Part shown: positions 7,059-14,256 of the stretch, piece after piece
Position numbering within the stretch: position 1 is the first letter of the stretch
How the letters are laid out: the number at the start of each line of letters is the position of its first letter
Assembly: GCA_021636625.1 (NCBI GenBank)
Contig: JAJWLX010000071.1
Location: 1 to 16,641 of the forward strand
Direction: 5' to 3'
Source: Prevotella sp.
GTDB taxonomy: Bacteria; Bacteroidota; Bacteroidia; Bacteroidales; Bacteroidaceae
DNA length: 16,641 nt
Made by a program: the position numbers and the translations under genes
Notes under the pieces: generated by a model
Database searches by the model: none
What the model was told of the DNA's origin: nothing
What the model saw: the letters and a program-made list of their open reading frames with translations, nothing else

Positions 7059-7589
7059 TCAGTTGATTCGCGTATCGTTGATATACAGGCCGTCGGCAGC
7101 ATATCGGATGTCAATCGGCTTTTCTAGAGGGTCATAACAGATTCTTTTCATCATGACACATTCATGACGCCAACATCTATCCTCGTCCTCCATCACAGGC
7201 TGGATATAATCCTTGACCCACTTGTAAAACAACTTACGCTCCGGATCTTTCGAACAGCCTATCGTCATATCTCTCACCACCTGAGAGTCAACGAATATCA
7301 TATTTCTCCAAGCTATTCTACTTTTTTGCACCACCTTGTCAGCATTGCCAAAGAATTCACCGAAAAACAAACGATGTGTAAAATCCTTCGGCACCTTTTT
7401 TGTATGCACTTCCACATACATTTCTACCACTTTCCCCTCCGTGTCGGCTAATACCGGGAACAATGTATCTCTGCCGATATCAGTGATGGCAACCAGGTCT
7501 TCGAGGCAAAAGAACAAACCTCCGTCGATGTTCACCACTCTCAATCCGCCATACTGCGGATGATAAAACACATAAGCATTTTCTGCCAT
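7059..7589 (-). CDS. Bro-N domain (phage antirepressor-type) protein
   Basis: A 176-residue protein. Residues about 14-110 follow the Bro-N pattern: GGLRVVNIDGGLFFCLEDL, then the loop ITDIGRDTLFPVLAD in place of the usual domain-variable segment, then a block ending MIFVDSQVVRDMT and DPERKLFYKWVKDYIQPVM, which matches the family's S-x(n)-A/K-F-x-W-V-x-x-V-P-x-I signature. Bro-N domains occur in phage and island antirepressors and bind DNA or repressors. The C-terminal 60 residues do not match a known domain for me. It is the first gene after the promoter and hairpin at 7672-7722, and its product could regulate the downstream genes. Confidence 0.65.
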   Translation of the reverse strand: MAENAYVFYHPQYGGLRVVNIDGGLFFCLEDLVAITDIGRDTLFPVLADTEGKVVEMYVEVHTKKVPKDFTHRLFFGEFFGNADKVVQKSRIAWRNMIFVDSQVVRDMTIGCSKDPERKLFYKWVKDYIQPVMEDEDRCWRHECVMMKRICYDPLEKPIDIRYAADGLYINDTRIN

Positions 7590-7671
7590 ATCAATATATC
7601 ATATTAAAGGGTTGGGCTGCGAGATATTCGCCAGATTTCAGTTTCAGGAACGGTACCGGATTCCTATAAAC

Positions 7672-7712
7672 AAAAAACGCCCGCAACCAGACTTTACTTG
7701 TCTGATTACGGG
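7672..7712 (-). terminator. Intrinsic-terminator-like hairpin at the start of the Bro-N transcript
   Basis: Read on the minus strand, CCCGTAATCAGAC (7712-7700) pairs with GTCTGGTTGCGGG (7692-7680), giving 13 pairs including two G-T wobbles and a 7-base loop. A C, a G and six T follow (7679-7672). This is the form of a strong intrinsic terminator, and it sits directly after the -7 element at 7715-7722. It could act as an attenuator or make a short RNA. Confidence 0.75.
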
Positions 7713-7714
7713 TG

Positions 7715-7722
7715 CAAAGGTA
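7715..7722 (-). promoter_or_regulatory. Minus-strand -7 element ahead of the Bro-N gene
   Basis: The minus strand reads TACCTTTG at 7722-7715, an exact match to TAnnTTTG. A -33 element is not clear: the expected position near 7743-7746 falls in a GTAC-rich segment instead. Transcription would begin at about 7708-7711, at the 5' edge of the hairpin. Confidence 0.65.
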
Positions 7723-7743
7723 CGGAGATATTTTTATATTTAC

Positions 7744-7773
7744 CTAGTACGTACTATGTACGCGTACTAGTAC
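7744..7773. repeat. Cluster of five GTAC sites within an inverted repeat
   Basis: GTAC occurs at 7747, 7751, 7758, 7764 and 7770. CTAGTACG at 7744-7751 is the reverse complement of CGTACTAG at 7763-7770. The cluster covers the end of the 140-residue gene and the position where the -33 element of the Bro-N promoter should be, so it may be a protein-binding site. Confidence 0.6.
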
Positions 7774-8176
7774 TATCGTTCAGCAAAGGGGTTATTTCAT
7801 CCAGGAATTTTATCGTCTTCTTCTGCTCCATACCTCTATTATAAGCAGCTCTCAGGGCATTGGGAGTAATATTCCAGAGATCAGAGAATACTTTCCACAT
7901 CTCATTGATACCCAGCGTTATGGATATCTGATAGGCAAGGACCGCAGACTCAGAGTTGGACAGCCCCATAGGGTAGAAGTCCTCATCGAGCAGCCCATGT
8001 TTCTGCAGATTCTTCAAGACTGCCAGTCCCTCCTCTCCCTTCAGTTCATCCGACATGCGTGCCGCAGGATCGCCATCGTTCTTCTTTTTGGCGATACCAT
8101 TCACATAGCAATTCTCCACATACTCTATATAGCAGGCATTGCCCGTTACGTTTATAGTTCTTCCTTCTCCAAGCAT
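7754..8176 (-). CDS. Hypothetical 140-residue protein
   Basis: I do not recognise this protein. It begins with TINVTGNACYIEYVENCYVNG, followed by a charged stretch (KKKNDGD). Residues about 55-125 look helical, with hydrophobic periodicity (AVLAYQISITLGINEMWKVF). The C-terminal ten residues are serine/threonine-rich and come from the GTAC cluster DNA. It overlaps the preceding 53-codon ORF by 25 bases, and AAGGAGGAG lies just ahead of ATG 8176, an unusually good Shine-Dalgarno sequence for this group. The upstream ORF has a similar N-G-N-x-x-Y-I-E-Y stretch. The gene ends just before the promoter of the Bro-N gene. Confidence 0.65.
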   Translation of the reverse strand: MLGEGRTINVTGNACYIEYVENCYVNGIAKKKNDGDPAARMSDELKGEEGLAVLKNLQKHGLLDEDFYPMGLSNSESAVLAYQISITLGINEMWKVFSDLWNITPNALRAAYNRGMEQKKTIKFLDEITPLLNDSTSTRT

Positions 8177-8313
8177 GGCTTCTCCTCCTTAAAATCGTTG
8201 TTCATATACTCAATATACTTGCTGTTGCCATTCAATTGAATGACCACGCAAACAAGGCTGAATCGCCCATACTTCAGTATCAAGCGCACGAGCTTGATGA
8301 TAAATCTACCCAT
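8152..8313 (-). CDS. Small ORF of 53 codons overlapping the next gene
   Basis: An ORF starting at ATG 8313 and ending in TAA at 8152-8154. The N-terminal half is basic and hydrophobic (MGRFIIKLVRLILKYGRF, then SLVCVVIQLNGN), so it may be a small membrane-associated or amphipathic peptide. The second half, QLNGNSKYIEYMNNDFKEEK, is charged. NGNSKYIEYMNN resembles TGNACYIEYVEN near the start of the next gene, so the two may be related. It overlaps the next gene by 25 bases in another frame, and the Shine-Dalgarno sequence of that gene lies within it, which suggests coupling. No clear promoter is visible. Confidence 0.5.
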   Translation of the reverse strand: MGRFIIKLVRLILKYGRFSLVCVVIQLNGNSKYIEYMNNDFKEEKPCLEKEEL

Positions 8314-8575
8314 AATTCTAAATTGATGATGGTTAGTAAATTAAGTTCTTTGTCGCTCGTTCCTTAGTAGAGGACGTCAGAATTTGTTTGCGCTAACAAT
8401 TTTGCAGGTACAAGCAAATGCCAGGAGTGCTATAAGGGAATACACCCTTAGGGGACAGTTGGTCTCCGATTTTATCAGATACTATTTTCTTTTATCGGTA
8501 TTTATATTATAGATTAGTAATTAGCCCCAAAATGAGTTCGCCAACTCATAGTGAGGCGGGAAATCACACTTATAT
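8314..8575. other. Intergenic region between two minus-strand genes
   Basis: No gene is visible. On the minus strand, ATGAGTTGGCGAACTCATTTT (from 8549 to 8529) is a 7-bp hairpin followed by four T, a weak terminator for the 136-residue gene. A GGGGAC-AGTTG-GTCTCC hairpin lies on the plus strand at about 8452-8470. I find no clear TAnnTTTG promoter for the small ORF that follows. Confidence 0.45.
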
Positions 8576-8986
8576 TTACTTCATAAAAGCCAGCAGATCC
8601 TTTCCCTGATGCATGAGGTTGAGAACCACTGCGGCTTGCATTCCGTAAATTTTCTTATATTTTTCTTTCATCTCATATAGCATGGCTAGTCTGGTTTCCC
8701 TATCTCTTACATCTTTCTGGTAGTTCTCCACCGCCTGTATTTCCTGGTAGAGATAGTAGCCAATGACGTAGCAGAATAGTCTGATTGTCTCAAAAGATAT
8801 TGAGGTTTCTTGCTGCCTTAGCTCTCTGATGGTATCGTAAGCAGGTCCAAACTCCATATTTATTAATGTGGGGGTTGCGATTTCCTCCACTAGTATATGG
8901 TCAAGGAGTGCTCCCACTTCCTTGACAACCTTGACTCTCATATAGCCGTCGGCATATGATTTTGTGTAACTACGTCCTCTTGCCAT
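8576..8986 (-). CDS. Hypothetical helical protein of 136 residues
   Basis: I do not recognise it. After a basic N-terminus (MARGRSYTKSYADGYMRVK), residues about 20-135 look almost wholly helical, with two hydrophobic segments (VGALLDHILVEEI, and IRLFCYVIGYYLYQEI near 65-80) and a charged helix with KYKKIYG. It lacks a signal peptide. It has no gene close enough to share an operon and lies 221 bases from hsdR. An 8-bp inverted repeat straddles its start codon. Confidence 0.6.
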   Translation of the reverse strand: MARGRSYTKSYADGYMRVKVVKEVGALLDHILVEEIATPTLINMEFGPAYDTIRELRQQETSISFETIRLFCYVIGYYLYQEIQAVENYQKDVRDRETRLAMLYEMKEKYKKIYGMQAAVVLNLMHQGKDLLAFMK

Positions 8987-9019
8987 AACTTCTTTTTTTA
9001 AATTCGAATGTGAAGTTAT
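8985..9019. repeat. 8-bp inverted repeat over the start of the 136-residue gene
   Basis: ATAACTTC at 8985-8992 pairs with GAAGTTAT at 9012-9019, with 19 bases between and TTCGAA in the middle. It overlaps the start codon at 8984-8986. It could be an operator or an RNA hairpin over the start codon. Confidence 0.45.
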
Positions 9020-9106
9020 AAAAAAGGAGCGACATAGAGGCGTGTATTACGATTCCTTAATTCGTAATTTGAGTACTATTATTTTTCTGATTTTTAGTTT
9101 TTTGAC

Positions 9107-9151
9107 AAAAAAGAGGGAAAAGTGAGCATTTTTGCAGCATCACTTCTCCCT
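9107..9151 (-). terminator. Intrinsic terminator of the type I restriction operon
   Basis: On the minus strand, AGGGAGAAGTGA pairs with TCACTTTTCCCT, 11 of 12 positions, around a 14-base loop. The 3' arm is followed by CTCTTTTTT (T run at 9112-9107). It is 57 bases after the hsdR stop codon. Confidence 0.85.
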
Positions 9152-9207
9152 GTTACTTTTATGGTATTTTTATGGTAGGTGCAGCTCTCTGCACTGCTTA
9201 TTTCTTT

Positions 9208-12200
9208 CTAGAAATCTCCTCCTGCTATCTCGAAGAACTTGCCGAAGAAGCCCTTGATTCTACTAAGTACCTTTTGCAGCTTGCCCTCTCGATTGGCGTT
9301 CGGATCGAATGGATTGATAGGTGGCATGATGGCGTTCAACTCCAAACCACCCTCTGGCACGTAACCTCGCTCCCAGGCGGTCTCGATGAACTCCTTGGCG
9401 GGACCTTCCTTCAGGTGCTCCTCGCTCACGATGCGCTCAAACTCCTTGCGCTTCTCTGCATCCACGTATTCCTTCCACTTGTCGGTAACATCGCTATCCG
9501 GTGTCAGACTCTCGATGAATCGATTGATGAGGTCTTTCTTGTCTCGCAAGTCTGGGCTGGAGTCGATTGCCTTGTTGATTTGGATCGTCAGCTCGGCGAT
9601 GTCGGCACGGTCGCCCTGCATCTGCTGCACGAGGAAGAGGATGTAGTCGATGTTCACCTCCACTTGCTTCACCAGCTCCATCTCAAACTCGATGTCGTCG
9701 TTGATGTTGGTCTTGTCGCCGCTCTCTGCGTTCTCCTTTGCCCAGTCTCTCAGCGAGAGGTAGATGCTCGTATAGTCCTGCAGGTCTCGCTCGCTGAGGG
9801 GGTCTTGCCCGGCAAACTGGTCGAAGCTGGCAAGCAGGTTTCTTATCTTCAGGATGCCGCCGAAGAGTTTGATGAACCGCTTTTTGTCCGCATCGGTGAG
9901 CGGCATCTCGCCTGGCTGTGCCAGCTCTCTCAGCTCTTCGAGATATTCGGTATAGCCTTTCACGTGCTCCTGCTTCTCCTCGCCGTTCTCGTCTTCCGTC
10001 ACCTCGTCGTAGCCGTCAAAGTAGTCTTCGAATGGGCGCAGGATGCTCACGCCTTTGGCGGTAGGGTCGCCGAAGAGGGCGAGACACTTGTTGGTGGCAT
10101 CCTCCAGGTTGCGGAAACATACGATGTTGCCGTAGGTCTTTACCGAGTTCAGAATGCGGTTGGTGCGGCTGTAGGCTTGCAGCAATCCGTGGTAGCGCAG
10201 GTTCTTATCCACCCACAGCGTATTGAGCGTGGTGGCATCGAATCCTGTCAGGAACATGTTGACCACTATCAGCAGGTCTATCTCTCGGTTCTTCATGCGC
10301 TGCGAAACGTCCTTGTAATAGTTGGGGAACTTTTCCGAAGAGGTATCGTAGGCGGTGTTGAACATCAGGTTGTAGTCCTTGATGGCTGCCTCCAAGAAGT
10401 CTCGGCTGCTCTGGTCGAGTCTGTCGGTGGAGTCGTTGTCCTCGTCTTCCTCGCCGTCGGTTACTTCCTCGTTGGGCGCATAGCTGAAGATGGTGGCTAC
10501 CTTGAGCCGCTTGTTCTCGGGCTGCTCTGCCTGTAGCTCTTTCAGTTTGTTGTAGTAGAGCTTGGCAAAGTCGATGCTCTGCACGGCGAAGATGCTGTTG
10601 AATCCGCTGAGTCGTGTCTTCTGTCGCTCTTCCTCTACCTTTTTCTTCTTGTCGGTCACCACTTCCTCGATGTTGATGAGCTTGCTGAAGGTGTAGCTGC
10701 TGGCTCGCTTGGTCTGCTGGTCGAAGTGGTCCAAGATGTATTGTGACACATTGGTGATGCGGCGGTCGTCCTTCAGCGCCTCCTCTTCCTCGATGCCCCA
10801 TACTTGGTCATCCTTCACGTTCTCCTTCTCCTTCATGGTCGAGATGTATGCCACACGGAATTTCAGCACGTTGTGGTCTCTGATGGCATCTACGATGGTA
10901 TAGGCGTGCAGACGCTTGCCAAACACGTCTTCGGTGGTTTTCAGCGTACCCTTGCTCGAAGCGGAGATATTCTCCACGAAGATAGGCGTGCCGGTGAAAC
11001 CGAAGAGGTAGTATTTCTTGAATCGCTTGGTGATGGCGGTGTGCATGTCGCCAAACTGCGAGCGGTGGCACTCGTCGAATATCATGACCACCTCCTTGCG
11101 GTAGATGTCATGGTCGGGGTTCTTCTTGATGAAATTGGCCAGCTTCTGTATGGTGTTGATGATGATGCGGCTCTTGCTGTTGTTCAGTTGCTTTTCCAGT
11201 TCCTTGGTCGAAGTGTTGCCGTTGGCAGCGCCCTTCTGGAATCGGTCGTACTCCTTCATCGTCTGGTAGTCGAGGTCTTTTCTATCCACCACAAACAGTA
11301 CCTTTTCTATGTAGGGCAGTTTGGAGGCGAGCTGTGCCGCCTTGAAGGAGGTGAGGGTCTTACCCGAGCCTGTGGTGTGCCATACGTAGCCGCCAGCGTC
11401 TCGTGTGCCGTTGAGCTTGGCATTGTGGGCTATCTCTATCTGGTTGAGCAGTTTTTCGGTGGCTGCTATCTGGTATGGGCGCATCACCATCAGAATCTTT
11501 TGGTCGGTGAAGACGCAAAACTTGGTGAGGATGTTCAGCAGGGAGTGGCGGGTTAGGAAGGTTGCTGTGAAGTCCTCCAAGTCGCCGAGCACCTTGTTTT
11601 TGGCATCTGCCCAGTAGCTGGTAAACTCAAACGAGTTGCAGGTCTTCTGTCTTGGCTTCTTGCCCTGCTTGGCTTGTTCCCGGATATGACTGTCTCGGGT
11701 GGTGTTGCTGTAGTACTTGGTCTCCGTGCCGTTGCTAATCACAAAAATTTGTACGTACTCGTAGAGCGAGCACCCTGCCCAAAACGATTCCCTGCCGTAG
11801 CGGTTGATCTGGTTGAAGGCTTCCTTCAGGCTCACGCCTCGGCGTTTCAGCTCGATGTGAACCAGAGGCAGACCGTTTACGAGAATGGTCACGTCGTAGC
11901 GGTTGGGGCGCTTGCCGTCGCTTACCTCGTATTGGTTGATCACTTGGGTGGAGTTGTGGTGAGGGTCTTGCTGGTCGATGAGGTAGATGTTTTTCTGCGT
12001 ACCATCGTCGAGGGTGAAAGCCTTGATGTTGTCACGCTGAATAGTCTCTGCCTTGTCAACAATACCCTTGCCCTCGTTGGCGATTTCCGCCTTGAAGAAA
12101 CGCTCCCACTCACTATCGGTGAAGTGGAAGTCGTTGAGTTTCTCCAGCTGGAGGCGAAGGTTCTGTATCAGCTCGTCCTCGTGGTGGATATGGGCATACT

Positions 12201-12345
12201 CGTAGCCCTGTCGCTGTAGCTGGGCTATCATCCCCTGCTCCAGCTCTGCCTCGCTTTGGTAAGCCTCGGCACGAGGGGTGGTACGCTCGTATTGGGCTAC
12301 CACCGTGCTCTGGGGGTTCTCTGAAACTATGTTGTTTGCTTGCAT
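9208..12345 (-). CDS. hsdR: Type I restriction endonuclease subunit R (HsdR), EcoR124I-like
   Basis: A 1045-residue protein that cleaves and translocates unmodified DNA as part of the HsdR2M2S complex. The nuclease domain has D151, E165 and K167 in RYDVTILVNG and HIELKRRG, the same numbers as the known EcoR124I catalytic residues, and the length fits too (about 1038 in EcoR124I). The helicase core follows, with RPYQ (289-292), Walker A HTTGSGKT (323-330), DECH (424-427) and TGTP (451-454), then motif V/VI FLTGFDA and YSRTNRI near residue 700. The remainder is the helical C-terminal domain that contacts the methyltransferase. It starts 21 bases after the unknown 213-residue gene and is the last gene of the operon. 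The DNA is richer in G and C than hsdS or the preceding gene. I consider it intact. Confidence 0.95.
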   Translation of the reverse strand: MQANNIVSENPQSTVVAQYERTTPRAEAYQSEAELEQGMIAQLQRQGYEYAHIHHEDELIQNLRLQLEKLNDFHFTDSEWERFFKAEIANEGKGIVDKAETIQRDNIKAFTLDDGTQKNIYLIDQQDPHHNSTQVINQYEVSDGKRPNRYDVTILVNGLPLVHIELKRRGVSLKEAFNQINRYGRESFWAGCSLYEYVQIFVISNGTETKYYSNTTRDSHIREQAKQGKKPRQKTCNSFEFTSYWADAKNKVLGDLEDFTATFLTRHSLLNILTKFCVFTDQKILMVMRPYQIAATEKLLNQIEIAHNAKLNGTRDAGGYVWHTTGSGKTLTSFKAAQLASKLPYIEKVLFVVDRKDLDYQTMKEYDRFQKGAANGNTSTKELEKQLNNSKSRIIINTIQKLANFIKKNPDHDIYRKEVVMIFDECHRSQFGDMHTAITKRFKKYYLFGFTGTPIFVENISASSKGTLKTTEDVFGKRLHAYTIVDAIRDHNVLKFRVAYISTMKEKENVKDDQVWGIEEEEALKDDRRITNVSQYILDHFDQQTKRASSYTFSKLINIEEVVTDKKKKVEEERQKTRLSGFNSIFAVQSIDFAKLYYNKLKELQAEQPENKRLKVATIFSYAPNEEVTDGEEDEDNDSTDRLDQSSRDFLEAAIKDYNLMFNTAYDTSSEKFPNYYKDVSQRMKNREIDLLIVVNMFLTGFDATTLNTLWVDKNLRYHGLLQAYSRTNRILNSVKTYGNIVCFRNLEDATNKCLALFGDPTAKGVSILRPFEDYFDGYDEVTEDENGEEKQEHVKGYTEYLEELRELAQPGEMPLTDADKKRFIKLFGGILKIRNLLASFDQFAGQDPLSERDLQDYTSIYLSLRDWAKENAESGDKTNINDDIEFEMELVKQVEVNIDYILFLVQQMQGDRADIAELTIQINKAIDSSPDLRDKKDLINRFIESLTPDSDVTDKWKEYVDAEKRKEFERIVSEEHLKEGPAKEFIETAWERGYVPEGGLELNAIMPPINPFDPNANREGKLQKVLSRIKGFFGKFFEIAGGDF

Positions 12346-12366
12346 AAGTTTTGTACTTAGGGGGGA

Positions 12367-13008
12367 TTAAAACAAAGGTGTTCGATGATTTTCGAATGCG
12401 AAATAAGCCCCAAGAGTCATATTGATAAATTCCACAGGGTTATCCAATATCTTGACTAATTGTAGTTGTGGTTGTGTTCCATTCATACCTATTACCCTAT
12501 TTAATGATACCGAATTGTTTGTTACGGACAACATCATAGAAGGCATATCTGACTCTGATATATTCAGGCCAGAAATTCGAGAAAACTCTTTTGCAAAATA
12601 ACCGAATTGACTCTCAAATCTCAAATAAAGCGCAAATCTATTAGTTGACGTATCATATACATACGGAGTCAAAATGTGTAAACCCATTTTAAAAATGCCA
12701 CAACTCATCCCCCATGCTTTTGTTACTGGGTCATGCTCAGAATTCACCTGCATGCGATACCAATGAAAGCATACTTCTTTAAATTGTTTTTCTGGTTCTC
12801 TATCAACATCAAAATTAACTGAATCCTGACCAAACTCACAAGATACTCCAGAATAATTGATATAATAATCTGATTCTCTTGCTTTATACAAGTAACGGAG
12901 CTTAAAGCTTTTGTCACGCTTGTATAATGAAATCTTTACGTTCGCTGTATAATCACGTGGAAAATTATATTGTAATCTAAACGTTGCAGAATTAAGTAAT
13001 GTATCCAT
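12367..13008 (-). CDS. Unknown 213-residue protein inside the type I RM operon
   Basis: I do not recognise a domain. The protein has no signal peptide and appears to be strand-rich: RLQYNFPRDYTANVKISLY, then SDYYINYSGVSCEFGQ, then CFHWYRMQVNSEHDP, GMSCGIFKMGLHILTP and RFALYLRFESQFGYF. The last 80 residues look mixed. It is clearly more AT-rich than hsdR and resembles hsdS in composition. It is 72 bases downstream of hsdS and 21 bases upstream of hsdR, all on the same strand, so it must be co-transcribed. Type I operons often carry an extra gene here, some of them effectors or modulators. What this one does is not known to me. Confidence 0.8.
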   Translation of the reverse strand: MDTLLNSATFRLQYNFPRDYTANVKISLYKRDKSFKLRYLYKARESDYYINYSGVSCEFGQDSVNFDVDREPEKQFKEVCFHWYRMQVNSEHDPVTKAWGMSCGIFKMGLHILTPYVYDTSTNRFALYLRFESQFGYFAKEFSRISGLNISESDMPSMMLSVTNNSVSLNRVIGMNGTQPQLQLVKILDNPVEFINMTLGAYFAFENHRTPLF

Positions 13009-13059
13009 TGTTTTCTATTTTTTTAAAATTATTATATTTCATCCCAAGTAAATGTTGGA

Positions 13060-13076
13060 GGGGATTTGTAATCCCC
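13060..13076 (-). other. Hairpin between hsdS and the unknown gene
   Basis: GGGGATT-TGT-AATCCCC is a perfect 7-bp hairpin in the 72-base gap. On the minus strand it is followed by CTCC, not by a T run, so it is a weak terminator at best. It could lower read-through or protect the hsdS mRNA end. Confidence 0.5.
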
Positions 13077-13080
13077 ACTA

Positions 13081-14256
13081 CTATGCTGCGCCCTTGCGCT
13101 TGAAGGTAAGCAGCTTGTCTCTGTAGTGCTCGTACTGCTGGCGGCGTGCCGCGATTTCGGCAGGGAGACCAGACTGGAGGGAAGTGGTCAGGGACTCGAA
13201 GCGGTCGAGGATGGAGACGATGCGGTTTTGTTCCTCCAAAGTTGGGATAGGAATTTTGAAGTCTTTCACTTTCTTGGCATTAATATTATGCTGTGATCCT
13301 TCTCCCATTGCCTTAAGAACTTCATACTGCTTGCATATCCATTGATAAACATACCGCACCAATGCCTGTTTTTCATCTATTTCTAGATTGCAACATGCTT
13401 GATTTGTACATAACGGTATTTTATTTATCGCTACTTTTGCCGCAGTTGCACCATACATAGCAACGATAACGCAATTGGCAGGAATCATCTTTGCAGAAGA
13501 ATTTTTCAAACCAAGTTGTGTTATATTACGTAATGTAGAATGAATCTCGCAATAATCTACCTCCTGAGTTCTTAACCATGGTATATTACCATCGTAATAT
13601 TCTGCCTTTGAAGTTAAAGGCGTTCCGCCAGAGCAAATATTTTTGCACACTTCACTCATTTTCTTCCACTCTACTTCTTGCCCCCCCACATTGTCGAACG
13701 AGAGCAGCTTGTCACGATAGTACTCGTATTGTCGCTTGCGACAATCTAGCTCCGCTTCTAGCTCCGCTTCTAGTGAAGTGAACTTGTCGAGGATGCGGAC
13801 TATCTCGGTTTGCACCTCAATAGGAGGAAGAGGGATTTCTATTTGCGAATACTTGGAGATCCACTGGCGAGAGTGCTCTAAGGTTTGATATTTGATACAT
13901 TTCATGGCATAATATACAAACCTAAATGAGACTTCCCTTTCACTCGAAACTCGTAACATTTTCATGGCAGAACTTTTCACTTTAAAGTTAAAATCTACCC
14001 AATGAAAGGATGTAGTGAAATCATCGAAAATGATAACAGGATTTTCCTTAGAAGCCTCAAATATCCCATTTGTTTCGTCAGTATAACCAAGAATAAAAGT
14101 TTGCCCTGCTGTCAAAACAGGCATGCCTTCATTCTGATAATCCTTACATTTTACAATGTATTTCGTTGGTTGTTCATAGTCAAGAACATCCCCCAACTTC
14201 ACGAACTCCACCCCATCCGGGCAAAGCTCCAGAATCAAAGTTTCAAGATTTTTCAT
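13081..14256 (-). CDS. hsdS: Type I restriction-modification specificity subunit S (HsdS)
   Basis: A 391-residue protein that sets the DNA target of the complex. It has the standard two-target-recognition-domain layout: TRD1 about residues 1-145; a conserved spacer 150-190 with LDKFTSLEAELEAELD and YEYYRDKLLSF; TRD2 about 196-335, beginning with SGGTP (209-213) and IPWLRT (225-230); and a second conserved spacer 340-391 with LDRFESLTTSL and YEHYRDKLLTF. The paired spacers are internal repeats. The first spacer has two tandem LEAE units, resembling the TAEL repeats of EcoR124I-type HsdS. A G7 tract encodes V190-G192. It starts in a 4-base ATGA overlap with the hsdM stop, as expected for coupled translation. 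It is more AT-rich than hsdR. Confidence 0.95.
   Translation of the reverse strand: MKNLETLILELCPDGVEFVKLGDVLDYEQPTKYIVKCKDYQNEGMPVLTAGQTFILGYTDETNGIFEASKENPVIIFDDFTTSFHWVDFNFKVKSSAMKMLRVSSEREVSFRFVYYAMKCIKYQTLEHSRQWISKYSQIEIPLPPIEVQTEIVRILDKFTSLEAELEAELDCRKRQYEYYRDKLLSFDNVGGQEVEWKKMSEVCKNICSGGTPLTSKAEYYDGNIPWLRTQEVDYCEIHSTLRNITQLGLKNSSAKMIPANCVIVAMYGATAAKVAINKIPLCTNQACCNLEIDEKQALVRYVYQWICKQYEVLKAMGEGSQHNINAKKVKDFKIPIPTLEEQNRIVSILDRFESLTTSLQSGLPAEIAARRQQYEHYRDKLLTFKRKGAA
13745..13773 (-). repeat. Tandem 12-bp repeat in the HsdS spacer
   Basis: TCTAGCTCCGCT occurs twice in tandem (13745-13768), followed by a partial third unit TCTAG. On the coding strand the unit is CTAGAAGCGGAG, encoding Leu-Glu-Ala-Glu twice. 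Loss or gain of one unit keeps the reading frame and alters the spacer length by four residues. In EcoR124I and its relatives such repeats change the spacing between the two half-sites. Confidence 0.85.

Noticed and set aside
9172..10536. Long open frame (454 codons) on the plus strand opposite hsdR
   Set aside because: It is antisense to the conserved HsdR helicase and C-terminal region. Its composition is dominated by Leu/Val/His from reverse-complement codons, and no family matches. The same applies to the plus-strand frames at 10804-11556 and 11674-12219.
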